Origin: Motacilla alba alba | Taxonomy: Eukaryota; Chordata; Aves; Passeriformes; Motacillidae | Reading direction: 5' to 3' | Assembly: GCF_015832195.1 (NCBI RefSeq) | Contig: NC_052030.1 | Location: 12,667,439 to 12,731,438, forward strand | DNA: 64,000 nucleotides | The notes under the pieces: model-generated | Told to the model about the DNA's origin: nothing | Database searches by the model: none | The model's input: the letters and a program-made list of their open reading frames with translations, nothing else | Position numbers and translations under genes: made by a program | Shown: one piece after another, positions 1 to 12,703 of the stretch | Numbering within the stretch: position 1 is the first letter of the stretch | Layout: each line of letters starts with the position of its first letter

Positions 1-80
1 TGCACTCTTTGGGTGCAGCTGCAGTGGTGCAGTGCCTCCCTCCATCCCCTGCTGTTTGCACTCTTTGGGTGCAGCTGCAG
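1..80. repeat. Partial 56 bp tandem duplication at the window edge
   Basis: A 24 bp segment that begins TGCACTCTTTGGG and ends GCAGCTGCAG occurs at 1-24 and again, identical, at 57-80, giving a 56 bp period. Because the first copy begins at base 1, the array probably continues upstream of the window and its copy number cannot be judged. A 63-codon open frame from position 13 crosses it; its composition is unremarkable and I do not regard it as a gene. Confidence 0.6.
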
Positions 81-3000
81 CGCTGTCCTTGGCTCTGGGC
101 TGGAAAAGGATTGCTGTGTGTGCCTGAGCTGTGAGGAGAGCTGCTGGGGCTGTGTGTGGGGCTCAGAGTCACACACCAATGCAGGGCAGAGCCTGGGAAT
201 ATGAAAGCTCACACTGGAGGCCTCAAGCCCACCCTCAGAGCTCTCCTGCTGCAGGAAGATGAGTTTTTGCTTTAAATCCCCCAGAATTCTCTCAAACCCT
301 GGTGAACACAACGTGCAGGGTCTGAGGGCCAGGGGGGCTCCTGCAGTGGCCCAGCAGCACCTGCAGGGCACCCAGACAGCCCAGGGTGGCTCTGCCAGCA
401 AGGGGGACTGGGGAAATGTGTTCCTTCTCCTTTGGGTATCAGCTGAACACCGTGTTGTTTCAGAAGGGATCAAGATCAGCGAGGTGCAGCATCGGGAAGA
501 TGAGATGTGACTCCCTGCCTCAGTGAGGCTGGAATATCCCGTGGATTCCCCTTTTCATCACAGACAGCCCATCTGCGCTCAGCTGAGCTTGGGTCAAAGC
601 ATCTGCAAGCGTTTCATTATTCAGGCAAGTCAACCCACTTAAACAAAGCCATGATCAGCCTTGGCAGGGTGATTTGAGACGACACAAATCCTCCAAACAC
701 CGAGCAAACAATGACAAAAAGCAGACCCTGCTGGTAATAAAGTGTGCAGCATCAAAAGCCTTTCAACAGCAGCCACCGTTTATTATAAATTATTTGTTCC
801 AGCATCTACTAATGTGGATAGGAACACATCAGCAGCAAGTGCTGCCTTGGGAGTTGGGAACTGCTGCATCTCCCAATTTGCGAGGCTCAGAGCTGTGCAG
901 CTGTGGGGCAGAGCCTGGGATGATGAATTCCAGGCTGCCAGGGATGGCCCAGATTTTGTCTTGTCTCACTCAGACACTTGAGAAGGACTCGCACACCCCA
1001 CTGTGACCTGCAGAGCCCAGCTGGGAACCTGCCCGGCTCACTGCTTCTGACTACACTTAAGGAAAAGGAATTGCTATTTCCAGCAGAAAATATTAATTTC
1101 CAAGTCTGTTCTGTAGATGTGTTCCAAAGAAAAGTACAAGAATAAGTTGGCATTTTTGAGTTGAATCCAAATATTTTATGATAATTTTGACTTTTTTCAA
1201 TATAGAAAAGAATATCCATGGAAAGGTCATTTCAAAACAAACTTATAATGCTGTTTTCCCATATATCTACAACACTCCCTTTGGTCTGTGGCTAATCACA
1301 ACAAAATAAAATAAAAAATAAAATAGGTGTTCCATGAAACACCCAAGTTCTGGAAAACGTGAGAGTCTGGCAGATGCCAGGAAAAGATCCTTAATAAGCT
1401 CTGATGTTCTGAGTAAAATTCACCTTTTCACAGCCAACTAAGCCAGCAACTTGTCACGAGGATGAACTTGTAGAAATATGAAAGCTTCCAAAAAGAACTG
1501 AAGCAAGACATCCAGAAAATGCCCATAAACCCTGCTCACAAATTCCATGCTGGAATCCCAGAGCAAATATTGGTGGACAAGACACAGAGTGGGGCTCTGG
1601 GATGAAATGGGCACTCAGACACAAACCAATTAAGGTTTGCAGAGTTGAGATAAAAGTTTTGTCGCTACTGAACCTCAGATATAAAAATGCAGAAAGTGAT
1701 AATGGCTTACTTTAATGTAATAAAGAGCAGAAAGTTTCCCACTAATTGAGCAGGAAGAGCAATTAACCTCGTGGTGCATCAATACGTCAGCCCTGATTTA
1801 TTTGTAAATTAGGTAATTAGGATGCTTTAGGTTTTATCCAGCAGCCAAGCAAGCCTGGCTTTCCCAGGAGCCTTGCAGAGGGCAGAATCTTGAGGAATTT
1901 TAAGCTCACTGATACTATAGAAGTTTGAGGCACACCTTGTGTTAGCCAGAAAAATAACACACTCTAATGAATCCACTTTGCAAATGCACAGGACAGCCTG
2001 GATTTGCAGAGCTTTCCTTGTGAAAGGTGTGCCTTTAATGCAGTTTTTTTCTCAATACACACTATTTCCTCTGCTAGAAGGAAGTTCTGTTCCATGAAAG
2101 GAAAACCCAAGTACAGCAAAGCTGCTGAACAAGCCAACTCCAGCTCGGCCTCCTTCCACCTGGGAAAGATGGGCAGGTACAAAGAAATCCCAACCTCTCT
2201 GTGGAAGAGGAGCAGAGCTGCCCTGGCCTCCTCTCTGCCCTGCTGGACTGGTCCTTTGCATGGTAAACAGGCAGGAGCACGAGGAAAAAATAATTCCCTG
2301 GTATTTTGTGATAGTTTGAGAGGACTTTACACAAGTTATGTGCCTCAGAATAGCTCGGTGCATGCAAGAAAATGATTTAAAGGCCGTGGATTTAAAGGCC
2401 ACAGGGGAATGGTTTAATCTGAATACCAGTCTTCATATTTCACTGAACTATAATCACTTAATATCTGACTCTGATAGCTAAGGTGACTTTATCCCTCCCT
2501 TACCCAACTCAATGAAAGGGTCCCTTGGGTATTTTTATGCTCCCAGGTGCCTTTGGTAATTCATGTGCTGCTCTTGCTCCTGCACCACAAAAGCATTTAA
2601 ACACTTCAACACTGCTGCAGGACCTGCTTCTGAAGATGCCAGCTGCTGACCAAAGAGCTGAGCAGCAAGGAAACCACTGGCCAGTTGGAGTTAAAGTCTG
2701 TAAAACCTGTATAAAAGTGAGTTATGGGAATAAAGAATTTCCTGCATGGAGGAACTGAGTCCCCTGTGCTTTATTGCAGCAGGCTCCTGGCTCAGACGCT
2801 GCTGAAGGAGCTGCAGCAGGCTCAGCACCTCCCTGGGCACTGCTCCTGCTCAGCAGCACGTCCTTCTGCATCTCATCCCTGCCCAGATTTGCTCCCAGAC
2901 AGCAGATCTGCATGTGAGAGCTCTCAGATCATTGCTTTCCTGACAAATGGAACAGCAGATAACTTGCTAAATATAGAAGAGGCAGTGGTGTAGCACAGAG

Positions 3001-3640
3001 CAGGCTGCTCCTCGCTCCTGTAAAAATTTCCATGGCACAGAGATGACGTGAAGGGAAGATGATGCCCAGCATCGTGCTGGATTTGTTGGTACAGTTATCT
3101 CTGCATGGTCAGCTGAGGGAAAGGAGCTGAAATTTCAGCTCCCCATCACCCAGCAGATCCTTGTCCCTTTGAATCCCAGAAACTTGCATGAGATGAGCTG
3201 ACTGATTTCCCAGCTTTTGAACTGGCAGTGCTCCTGAGGCAGGGCAAGAGAAGAGAGAAATTGGTTTAATACAGAGAAGTTTCTCAGAGAGAATGGACAA
3301 AAAAAGGAAATGTCACTGCCACAAGCTGGCAGAGCACTGCTTGAACGTGGCACCTAATCCCAGGGGTCAGGTAAATTTGCTGTTCTACCAGAAAGCCCAT
3401 TAGCAGAGACATCCCCTCAGTCCATCCACAGAGAGGGTTAATGAGCTTCCTTAATTAGCTACAATGGAGAGGGGATTCTGGAATTTCATCTTTTAGCTCT
3501 GCAGTCAAACAAGACCTTCCCACCCTCGGGGCATTGTCTTTAACAGCAGCCAGCAATGTGAATAAATCCACAAGCACGGGCTCCAGCAGGGAGAGACCAG
3601 CCCCAGCTGGTTGGGAAGGCACCATTTCCAACCCACAGCC
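81..3640. other. Unique non-coding DNA, no gene recognised
   Basis: GC content is moderate at 81-520 and the sequence is AT-rich from about 1080 to 1860. A short A/T simple tract with TAAAA-type units lies at 1301-1325. Open frames here are at most about 120 codons, overlap each other on both strands and show no recognisable domain. No CpG-rich promoter and no transposon was recognised. The AT-rich portion is listed separately as a possible conserved element. Confidence 0.6.
1680..1840. other. AT-rich block with homeodomain-type motifs, candidate conserved non-coding element
   Basis: This stretch is AT-rich without being a simple repeat. It carries several TAATT cores, including ATTAGGTAATTAGGA around 1807-1821 and ACTAATTGAG near 1741, plus a TACGTCA (CRE-like) motif near 1783. 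This texture is typical of conserved enhancers around developmental genes, but conservation itself cannot be seen from one sequence. It may equally be neutral AT-rich DNA. Confidence 0.25.
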
Positions 3641-3678
3641 CCAGAATTCATCCTCTTTGCCAGAATTCATCCTCTCCC
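3641..3678. repeat. Two-copy 19 bp direct repeat
   Basis: CCAGAATTCATCCTCT occurs at 3641 and again at 3660, a perfect short tandem duplication with a 19 bp period in otherwise unique GC-rich sequence. It looks like a simple replication-slippage event with no evident function. Confidence 0.7.
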
Positions 3679-6511
3679 CATCGCTGTCACACCGAATGTC
3701 CCCAGCCTGGCAGGGGCTCCGTGCCCAGGACACTGCTGGGCGTGGAAAACCTTCTGCTGGATGCTGGGAGAGGGCAAACATCCCTCTGTCCTGCCACGGG
3801 GCAGGATGTGGAGGCTTTGGATCCTTCCAGAAACAAAGCAAAGCTGCCCCAGCCCATGGGTCTGCAGCAGGACAAAGGTGCAAGAGCTCCCTGGCAAAGC
3901 TCCTCCTCCACCTTTCCCTGCTCCACCTCTCATTCAGAGGGAGAAACTCTTCCTCAGTGTGTAAGAACCCTGGTTTGAAAGAGTTTCCACCAGTTCAGAG
4001 TATATTCTCTGCTGTCCTGCAACCACTGGGGGTTCCAATCTGCTTTGACCCAGATCCTACATTGGATGTTTCTCAACTCAACTTCAAAAGAAAGGAGATC
4101 AGAGAGTGGGCAAACACCTCAGAAAATTGGAGTGAATTCTTAACTGCTGCCTTGGCCAGGGCTCAGGCACCCTCCTGCTTCTGAGGGAGGTGGATGGAGG
4201 CACTCTTTTGTAAGACGAAGGCAAAAGGATTTTCTTTTCACAAAATTACAGAATAATTAAAATAAAGGGCAGAGTATGATGCAGAAAAAAAAAATCCTAC
4301 CGAGGGTGAAGCAGATGGAGAAGTTGTAAATGGAGAAGAGCAGGAAGAAAGGCTTTGTGTGAACTCATGTTCTGGTAATATCAGGTGAAAAAAAAACCCC
4401 AAAACTCAACAAGTGTGAGATAGAAACTTGATTTGTGACTAAACCCCACATCAACCTAGGCGTGCCTATTCTCTGCTCCATTTGAGGCAGCATTTCAAAT
4501 TCTGCTAGAACCTCCCATTCCTTCCAGCAGTGAGCAGAGGGGGGAATGCAGAGGCAGCCTGGCCACCAAGCTGCCAGCACAGGAATGAAGAGAAGTTTGG
4601 GTTCTCTAGTACTTTGCAGTGCTCAAATGATGATAAATGCTTTGCCATAATACAGCATCTAGTTGAAAGTAATTGCTTTGACTAAGTCTAGAAAGAAATT
4701 CATTTACTCCAAATGAAATTATTGTGAGTTTAGGGGGGTGTTTTGAACTGGGAGTCGTTGAACCCCAGGCCTGCAGTGCCTCTGGCAGTCCGGAGTGGGA
4801 GCGCAGGGAGGGCTCAGCCCTGGGAACAGCTCCCAGCAGGGACTGCCAGCACAGGCAGCATTTATCCCAGCACTGAAACCACTTTTAAAACCATTTAAAT
4901 CCACTCACACAAGCCCAGCCTTCTGCACCAACAGCCCAGCAGATCTGCAGGGTGCAGGATTTTTACTTGAGTGAAGTGTTCCATGGGCCAGGCACAAAGA
5001 GGAGAGTTTGCCTGGCTGGCTGCAGGTTCGGAGATCTCACAGATAAATTTTATTATTGTTTTATTATTAGTTAAAACCTCCTGCTACAGGTAGCAGCTTC
5101 AGAGCCCTGTTCCTGTGAATAAATGATCCCACCTCAGTATGAGCCCCGAGCTCAGTGACAGCTCTCTGTGAGAAAAGCAAGAGGCTGCCAGCAACCAGCC
5201 TCAAGTGGCTTTTTCTCCCAATCTTGCCAGGAAGTTTGAAGCTTTACTGTCTTCTAATCTCATTTATTAGTGATTTTTAATATATTTTTTATATATTGCT
5301 CGAGTGTACAACGATTAACCTGAAGGTATTTCTCTTGATCAACAACCAGAGTCTTGGTATGCTGAACCAAAACTGTGAAAATATATTCCAAAGCCTTCAT
5401 AAATAGCAAGGAAGAAACCAAAGCGGCCACAAACCAACCCCAAACACAAGCCACGACTGCCTTCTTCAGAACAAGCTGTGCAAAAACCCAAATGAGTCAG
5501 TAATTGATGCAGGAAATCTAATCCTCCCTGAGCTCCTTTGTGTATACATTATGTTTGTGCACACAGGATATCTAAGTGGTTCTGCTGTTAAGGACTATTA
5601 GCAAATTTCTAGAAACAAAGAATCCAAGGGTCTGGCACAAAAATAAATTCTTAGAAATTTCCAAAAATGATGTGATCTCATGAGAAAAAACTGCCCAGCC
5701 CAGCTGTGAGATGAGATGGCATCCCCAAAGCTGTGCCAAAGCATCAAAAATGTGATCAAACAGCAGCAGGGCATGGCCACTGCCTCCCTCTGCTCCTCAG
5801 AGGAATATCTGATAGCCTTGAGGGGTTTGCTAGTACAGTTCATCAATTCTTATCATATTTAATTCAGTTTCTCTCAAGAGAGCTGCGGGGAGAAGTGGTG
5901 ATAGCTCAGCAGATAATTCCCCAAAGTAAGAAAACAACATTTCCCTCAGTCACATCCCGAGCTCTGGGCACAGCCTGCTCAGAGGAGCACACAGGGCTTC
6001 TTCTGAGTGTGGGATCTTCAGGATCTTATGGTAAATTTGGGGTAAAATGGGGTAAAAAAGTTATTTCTGATCCTGTGCTTCCAGGATCCCTGAGCAGCTG
6101 GCAGGGCCACAACCTGAGATGTTGGAATCCCAGAAGATGGTGATGGCCTGGATGCCTCATGAGGAATGAAAGCATGGCAGGGAGATGTCCACAGGAGAAA
6201 TGACATTGCTGCCCTCACTCCCAGAGACCACCTGCCGTAGCATTTGCTTGGTAATGGAAGATTTAATGTGATTTATAGATTATGAAATATATCTAATATT
6301 ATCTATTTGATTGGAAGGAGCTAATTCTGAACAGTACAGCTAATGGGAAACAACTGCACTCCAGTGAGACTTGATTCAAATCCAGAGCAGGGGAATGAAC
6401 ACCCTTCAGGGGCGGGGAAAGGAGATCACAGTCAGCACAGAGTGAGAAAAGCACTGAGAAAATCCAACCGATCACCAGCCTGCTGCTGGGGCAACAAACC
6501 ACCCTGGAAAC
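3679..6511. other. Unique non-coding DNA, no gene recognised
   Basis: The GC-rich part (to about 4190) lies under a 216-codon open frame at 3534-4184 that begins inside unrelated sequence, is overlapped by four or more other frames on both strands, and has no recognisable domain. An A10 run sits near 4286. AT-rich patches occur around 5260-5300 and 6255-6310. A small internal repetition of GGTAAA-type motifs lies near 6030-6057. No transposon, promoter or RNA gene was recognised. Confidence 0.6.
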
Positions 6512-7226
6512 AGGAGGGAGCACAGGCAGTGACCTTGGAAAGGGTGAGGCTGGAGAGAGCACAGGCAGTCACCTTGGAAAGGGGTGAGGCTGGAGAGAGC
6601 ACAGGCAGTGACCTGGGCACAAGGTGAGGCTGGAGGGAGCACAGGCAGTGACCTTGGAAAGGGTGAGGCTGGAGAGAGGAGCACAGGCAGTGACCTTGGA
6701 AAGGGTGAGGCTGGAGAGAGCACAGGCAGTGCAAAGGGTGAGGCTGGAGGGAGCACAGGCAGTGACCTTGGCACAGGGTGAGGCTGGAGGGAACACAGGC
6801 AGTGACCTTGGAAAGGGGTGAGGCTGGAGGGAGCACAGGCAGTGACCTTGGCACAGGGTGAGGCTGGAGGGAACACAGGCAGTGACCTTGGAAAGGGGTG
6901 AGGCTGGAGAGAGCACAGGCAGTGACCTGGGCAAAGGGTGAGGCTGGGATGAGCACAGGCAGTGACCTTGGCACAAGGTGAGGCTGGAGAGAGCACAGGC
7001 AGTGACCTTGGCACAGGGTGAGGCTGGAGGGAGCACAGGCAGTGACCTGGGCACAGGGTGAGGCTGGAGGCAGCACAGGCAGTGACCTGGGCACAGGGTG
7101 AGGCTGGAGGCAGCACAGGCAGTGACCTTGGAAAGGGTGAGGCTGGAGGGAGCACAGGCAGTGCAAAGGGTGAGGCTGGAGGAGCACAGGCAGTGACCTT
7201 GGTGAAGGGTGAGGCTGGAGGCAGCA
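6512..7226. repeat. Minisatellite, about 18 copies of a 39-40 bp unit
   Basis: The core ACAGGCAGTGACCTTGG is followed by AAAGGGTGAGGCTGGAG and GGAGC. It recurs at 6522, 6561, 6601, 6641, 6683, 6722, 6754, 6794, 6834, 6874, 6914, 6954, 6994, 7034, 7074, 7114, 7153 and 7184. Most steps are 39-40 bp. Two units (starting 6722 and 7153) are only 31-32 bp because the same ACCTTGG-type segment is missing after GCAGTG. Positions 6754-6833 and 6834-6913 form an 80 bp two-unit block repeated almost exactly, so the array grew partly by duplicating pairs of units. The unit has no stop codon in several frames, which creates apparent open frames of up to 344 codons on the minus strand (6432-7466). Those are artefacts. 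The flanking DNA is unique. Confidence 0.95.
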
Positions 7227-7745
7227 CCACCTGTCTGACAGAGGTGTCTCAGGTGACAAATTGGCTCCGGGCTGTGCTTGGACATAACTGAGATTCACGG
7301 AGCAGAGGGGAGGGCTCCACTCTGCTGCAGGGATTGGGTTTTCAGGTGTAACCAACCTGCCAGGCCCTGCTTTAATCAGGCCCATTAAACTCCATCTCTG
7401 AGGCCAGACTGCCCACTCCTCCAAAATTCTGACTAACCCTGCACTTTCTCCTGGCACCAAAACCACTCAGTTCCACTTTGGGCCTTGGGAACTGAGGCCA
7501 GGAGCAGCAGGGAGCACCGAGCACCAGCTTTTCACCCAGCCTGCAGAGCGTTGGAGGCCACAGGGATGAGCACTGCCCTTCCTCACCCCCAGCCCTCTCA
7601 TCAACCTCAGCGCTTGGGAATCCAGTTCATCTTCACCCAGAAATCCTCCTGCAGCTGGGGGTGATGGCAAACTTTGTGTCAGGCACAAACATCATTTCTA
7701 CCAAACAAAGGGAGAAGTACACACACTCGCTGGATGAACAGACTC

Positions 7746-7763
7746 CATCATCATCATCATCAT
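7746..7763. repeat. (CAT)6 microsatellite
   Basis: Six uninterrupted CAT triplets in unique sequence; potentially length-polymorphic. No coding context was found. Confidence 0.9.
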
Positions 7764-8292
7764 GCTTTGATACCTGGGTAACTGACCCAGTCCTGACTGT
7801 ATTTTAATTTTTAATGTGCTAGCAATATTAATATCCTAAACAGAGTCCTGTAAATCTATTTAGAAGCTCAGCAAACAATTTCCATGTCAGTAGAATTGAA
7901 TGGAGAACGAAAGAATAGAGAATGCATTGATTTTCTATGTCAGAAATGAGGCAATTTAGCATTTCTTTTACTCAAGGTTCTACTGTTCTGTGCCAGCACT
8001 AATTAAATCCAATGTTTTCAGAGCACAGAAATGATGTTGCCTCATAGAGAAGTAACAATATCAAATTGATGGGCAGAGACATTAATGGCCAATTGCTTGT
8101 ATTAATGTAACTCAGCACTCCTTCTCCTTGCATAAGGAAGTTTTTCATCAGAATTTACACTTTTGTTGAATGTTTTTAAAAATAGGCTACTCAATGGAGG
8201 GGATAGGAGTAGGAGTTAAGTATTTTGCAGCTCCAGAATTAGGAACTGCAGAAAAAGAAACTGCAAATTGTTTGGAGGTTTAAAACTAAATT

Positions 8293-8307
8293 AAAAAAAA
8301 AAAAAAA
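8293..8307. repeat. Poly-A run of 15
   Basis: Fifteen consecutive A bases follow AT-rich sequence. I see no target-site duplication or upstream body that would mark it as the tail of a retroposed sequence, so I treat it as simple sequence. Confidence 0.85.
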
Positions 8308-10367
8308 TCACAGGATAGAAGAAGTTCATGGAGCTGGACTGGTTTTCCTTTGCCAGTGCAACTGGCTGCTCACAGCCCTGCAGAACTGAAGGCTCTGCTC
8401 TCCTCCAGGAGTGCAAAAGTCACCCCAAAGCTGGGTCTGGCTGAGCTGTTAACACTCCCAGAGCAGCCCCAGCCAGGGCTCTGGATTGCAAGGCACCAAG
8501 GGGTGGAACTCCAGAGTGTGGAGGGTAAAGCCAATTTCATGGAATTCATCAATCTGAGGAACATCTGCACTTGTTACGATCTCCCAAGTGAGATGCTTTA
8601 AATTAAACAATCCAGCATGAAGGGTTACTTGCAGAAAAGAAAGCCTCGAATTTAAACACAATTATTTCAACTGGCTATCTGTTCTTTTAGCTCCTTTAAT
8701 AAAAACACAAATCCAGAGAGAACAGGATTAGGATTTGTATTCATCACTTCTCTTCTTGATTGAGGGTAAGAAAAATAATGAAATGTGAGAATTTGCCACA
8801 TGACAAAAAAAACCATTCCCACTTGGGTTTTATTAACAGCCTGTACCAGCTCCCTGGAGGTGTGATCAGATCAGATCACTTTTAATTAGTTGTGAGCTGG
8901 TCTGTGGGTCAGAAACCTTCCTGCCTCACCTTGGGCAAACCTCTCCTGCTGAGGGAAGCCTGTGGGGCCCTCTTGGCCTTTTCTTGATTCCAGAAGGCCA
9001 AAGGGAGCCAGGAAGGTAAAATCATCTTTTGGGGAAACCCTCCTGCTGGTGCTGCTTTGCCCCTGAGATCCAGGTCCTGCTGACATCCCCAAATCCCAGC
9101 CTGCTCCAGGGGCTGCCCTCTGCCTGTGCCACGAAGGGATTTTGTGCCAAGCTCAGGGAATGTCATGCAGATGGAATTTCCATCCCCCTCTCCCCTGTCC
9201 TGCACAGCAGAGGGGCTCTGGGTTTGGAACTCCTGCCCAAAGCTGCCCTGCCCTGGGTCCATGCAAGGACCAGCCAGCCAGGGGCACACCATCCTCTCTG
9301 CCCAGGGAACAGCACAGCTGGGGTAGAGGAGATCTTCAAAACCCTTCAAAAGCAGCTTTCCTGCTCCTGCTTTCACTGGGAAATGGGGGCTAGCTAACTT
9401 GACCCAGCATTCCTCATCTCAGAGGCCCAGTCTGCTTAAACAGCTTATTTTGGATCTCATGAGCCTGTGCCTCAGTTTACCGACTTGTAAATAGGTAATT
9501 TTGCCTATTTGTGACTAGGTAAAAAAGAGAAATACCTGCCTATTACCTGTGCCCACAGGGCTCTGCCTACTCTTAAAATTTATATTGCTTGAACTCCACA
9601 TTCCTGACCAAAACTGGCTGTGGAGGAGCACAGCAGCAGCTGATGAGGAAACCTGGAGGAGATTGATGAGAGCAGGGCTGGCGAGCAGAGGGACACTGGT
9701 GTCACCTCAGACAGATGGCTGTGCCAGCAGCAACGTGTCCTGGCTGTCACACAGCCTGGGCTCTGCAGCCACACGTGTGAGCACCCACAGACACCAGCCT
9801 GGCTGTCAGGCCTCACCATTCATTACCCTGGCACCAGTTTAAAGCCCAATTCTGAGGTGAGAGGACACATCTCAGCTTCTTCATTACCATTTGCCCCAGA
9901 GCTCCTGCAATCACAGACCCATCAGGGAATGCCAGCACAAATTGGTTTTGGCTAATAAATATCAGTCAGGGATAAATAATGAACCAGAGCTCCTTCACCT
10001 CTTTATTAATCTGTGATATTTGCTGTAAAAGCCTCCATGAAGGGAGCTCTGCCCTCACAGGCAATGAGGAGGGAAGGAATGCAGCAGGTTTTTGGGATCT
10101 GCTAGGCTGAGGCTCCCAGCAGGGAGTGATGTCCCTGTTCTGCAAGGGGGGGAATGCAAGATACAGAACTTTTCCCACATCCAGGGCACACAGGATTCAT
10201 CAGCACTGGCTGGTTCTCATTCCTGCAGGGCTCATTTCAGCTGGACACAGCTGTGGAGGGGCAGAGCATGGCTGTGAGTGCAGCATTGGGCTCTCTGTGG
10301 GGCAGCCAGCTTGCACTGGCACACCAAACTTTAACCACCTCGTGGCAAGAACATTGCAGCAGAAAAA

Positions 10368-10442
10368 AGGGTGGGCAGCTGTGGCTGCCCTGGATCCCTG
10401 GAAATGTCACTGGACAGGGCTGGGAGCAGCCTGGACTGGTAA
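10368..10442 (+). mobile_element. CR1 LINE 3'-end fragment (degraded)
   Basis: The stretch reads GGGCAGCTGTGGCTGCCC, then TGGATCCCTGGAAATGTC, then GGACAGGGCTGGGAGCAGCC and TGGACTGGT. This is the order of landmarks in the 3' untranslated end of bird CR1 elements as I know them. About 75 bp remains; the final GGTCCCTTCCAACC-like terminus is missing, so the piece is truncated at both ends and inactive. The same landmarks recur in the better copy at 55434-55634. Confidence 0.65.
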
Positions 10443-12645
10443 AAGCTGGCGCTAGGATGTGAGAGGCAGAGCCTGAGCTGTGAACTGGGGCTGAAAGGCT
10501 TCTCAGTGTGTTTGTCAGGCAGCAAGGAGAGCTGAGGAAGGAAGCAGGAAATCAGTACCTGCTTTTATTTAGGGGTTACACAATATGGAAATGGGTCTTA
10601 TTTCCCTTTAATCCCTAAAACCTTCAGGAGATCCCGTACTCCCAGTGCCCACACTTCATTTTGCCACCTCACTCAAGTCCCACAAAGGAGGATGAGCTTT
10701 CCCTTCCAGCCCCCTGCATGTCTACCTTGCCTCAGCACTCATCTCATCAGGCTCCATAAAGATCCACCTCCCAAGGTGCTGGAGCAACTGGGGGTTAAAC
10801 TTCTGGGACTCTTTCAGCTCTTCCTTGCTGGTTTTATTCACTTTTTAAAAATATTTAAAATCCTTCCAAGTTTCCTGCCTCGTTGAGGATATAATTTTGC
10901 CTTGGGTCTGGAGGCAGTCATGGCATTTTCTGACTGGCAGTGGAGGATTTTGGTCCTCCAGCAGCACATTCCCCTCCTGTCTTCTCTGAGGAACAACCTT
11001 GAAATTTTTTAACTCCACAATTAGAATTCTGAACTTGCTCTGGAGCGCCTCAGCAAAAGCTCTGTGTGAAATAGCTGTTTCTTGTCAGGCTCCTAAAATC
11101 CCTCGCGGTTAAACGTAATTTTTTAAAGGCTTTATTTGCTATCAAGCACCTGAATCCTGTATATTTCACAAGTTAATGAGCTCGTTTTTGAGGAGAAAAT
11201 GTAGCTGTTAGGAATATTAACTGAAGTTCTGCTTACTGCCGGAGCGTGTGTAGGGTGTGTGTAAAAATCCTGCTTTAATGTCTAATCTTGGAGTAAGTCC
11301 CAGAAGAGATTGATTCAATTTCCATTCATTATGGGAGCAAAACTTAAAATTACCCCCATGTAGAGACACTCGCTGCTGGCAGCATCTTCCAGGCAGCAGG
11401 GAGCAGTGATGTGAGGCAGGGAAACCCTTCAGGTGCTGGTTAAAATCAAGGGTGGGAGTGGGAAGCTTCCCTGGGAGCGTTTTCCCCAATTCCCAGGATG
11501 TCTGTGACAAATCTTTGGTCGAACACCACTTAGTACTTCCCCCACATGAGCTGTTTCCAACATTTTGGGTGTTTTTCCCCACCCACCCCCCAAACTACGA
11601 GCTCAGACCCCACACACATCCTTGAATCTCAGCTGGGCTAACCAGGACAGGGAGGAATTCCTGCTCCTTGAGAACATCCAGGGTCAGCTCTCAGAGAAAT
11701 CCCTCCCCTGCCATCACCCTCGGCATGTGACAAACCTCACAGCTGGCTTTTGGGGCGGGCAGGGGTGCTTTGTGCTCTGGAGTTTGCAGTTCACATTACC
11801 CGTTGGATTGGCCCAGTTGCTTCCTCACAGGATTTTTGTGATTGGCATCAAATCCCACCACACAGGAGGAAATGTTATCAATCCTGCTATTGACAGGTTG
11901 TAAAAGAGGATGAAAGACATGAGAGCCACTTAAGTGATCAAGAATCCCTTAATTGCAAGAGTATTAGGTGGAATCCCAAGTAAAGATAAAGGATTAAGAA
12001 TTTAACACCACGAGGTTGCTTTCATTTCATCTCATTTGCTTTCTTTAGCCCCAGAGGAGCAATTTGTGCCCGTGGGGTATTGAACATCCTCAGATCCCAC
12101 CCAGGAAAGTGATTTTAAGAACAATTTCCCTGCTTCCACTTGGTGTGAGTGCAGCTATTGTTTACAGATTGACTGCAAACACTATGATTACAAAATCAAG
12201 TGCTGCCTGTAAAGCAGGGCCAGATCAGCAGTGTCAGGGTGGCAGTGGACAGCTGAATTAAGTGTTCATCTTCTGGTTAGCAGTGCTTTGCTCACAAGCA
12301 GATTATTTTCCAGCACAGTCCATCACAATTCCTCCACGCCGTCATTACACTTTGCCTACTGCATGAAAATTCCGTGCTGGGCTCTAAAAACCACCTCCCT
12401 GCCAGAGAACCTGCAGCCAGGCTGGACAAGCCTCACCAGGAGATGCACTCACTCCATCCCTGGGGGTTTCTGAGCAATAGAAATCTGTATTTTTCAATCA
12501 AGCCTGGCATTACATCTCAGGATAAGGGAAAGTCCTGCCGAGCTCGACTTTGGCTGGCCATGATGGAATGGGGTTCTTTGGGCAAGGCTGGATGGGCTAA
12601 CCCTGCCTGTGCTGGCAGCATCTGGGTTGAACAGCCAGAAGGTGC
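10443..12645. other. Unique non-coding DNA, no gene recognised
   Basis: The sequence is moderately AT-rich around 10830-11220 and 11900-12040, and more GC-rich at 11560-11830. No frame exceeds about 121 codons and none is recognisable. No transposon, RNA gene or promoter was recognised. Confidence 0.6.
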
Positions 12646-12703
12646 TTTTTGTACATTTTTGTACAAAATTAGTACATTTTTGTACAAAATAAGTACATTT
12701 TTG
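12646..12703. repeat. 21 bp tandem repeat built on TGTACA palindromes
   Basis: GTACATTTTT occurs at 12651, 12672 and 12693, and TTGTACAAAAT occurs at the two places between them, giving a 21 bp unit present about 2.7 times. Each unit contains a TTGTACAAA-type palindrome, so either strand can fold locally. Short and probably neutral. Confidence 0.85.

Larger units (their letters stand above)
7227..10367. other. Unique non-coding DNA between minisatellite and CR1 fragment
   Basis: The composition is mixed: GC-rich at 7300-7680 and 8830-9400, AT-rich at 7790-8330. Overlapping frames of up to 155 codons on both strands in the GC-rich part show no recognisable protein. The AT-rich part contains TTAAT and TAATTAA motifs around 7990-8110 and could hold a conserved element. 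Two simple tracts are listed separately. Confidence 0.6.

Noticed and set aside
3534..4184. 216-codon plus-strand frame in GC-rich DNA
   Set aside because: Four or more other frames overlap it on both strands, the composition is that of random GC-rich sequence, and no domain or splice structure is visible.
6432..7466. 344-codon minus-strand open frame, the longest in the window
   Set aside because: It is built from the 39-40 bp minisatellite. Overlapping frames of 252 and 238 codons on the same strand show the repeat is simply stop-free. The peptide is a periodic Pro/Cys/Leu/Ser string with no domain.
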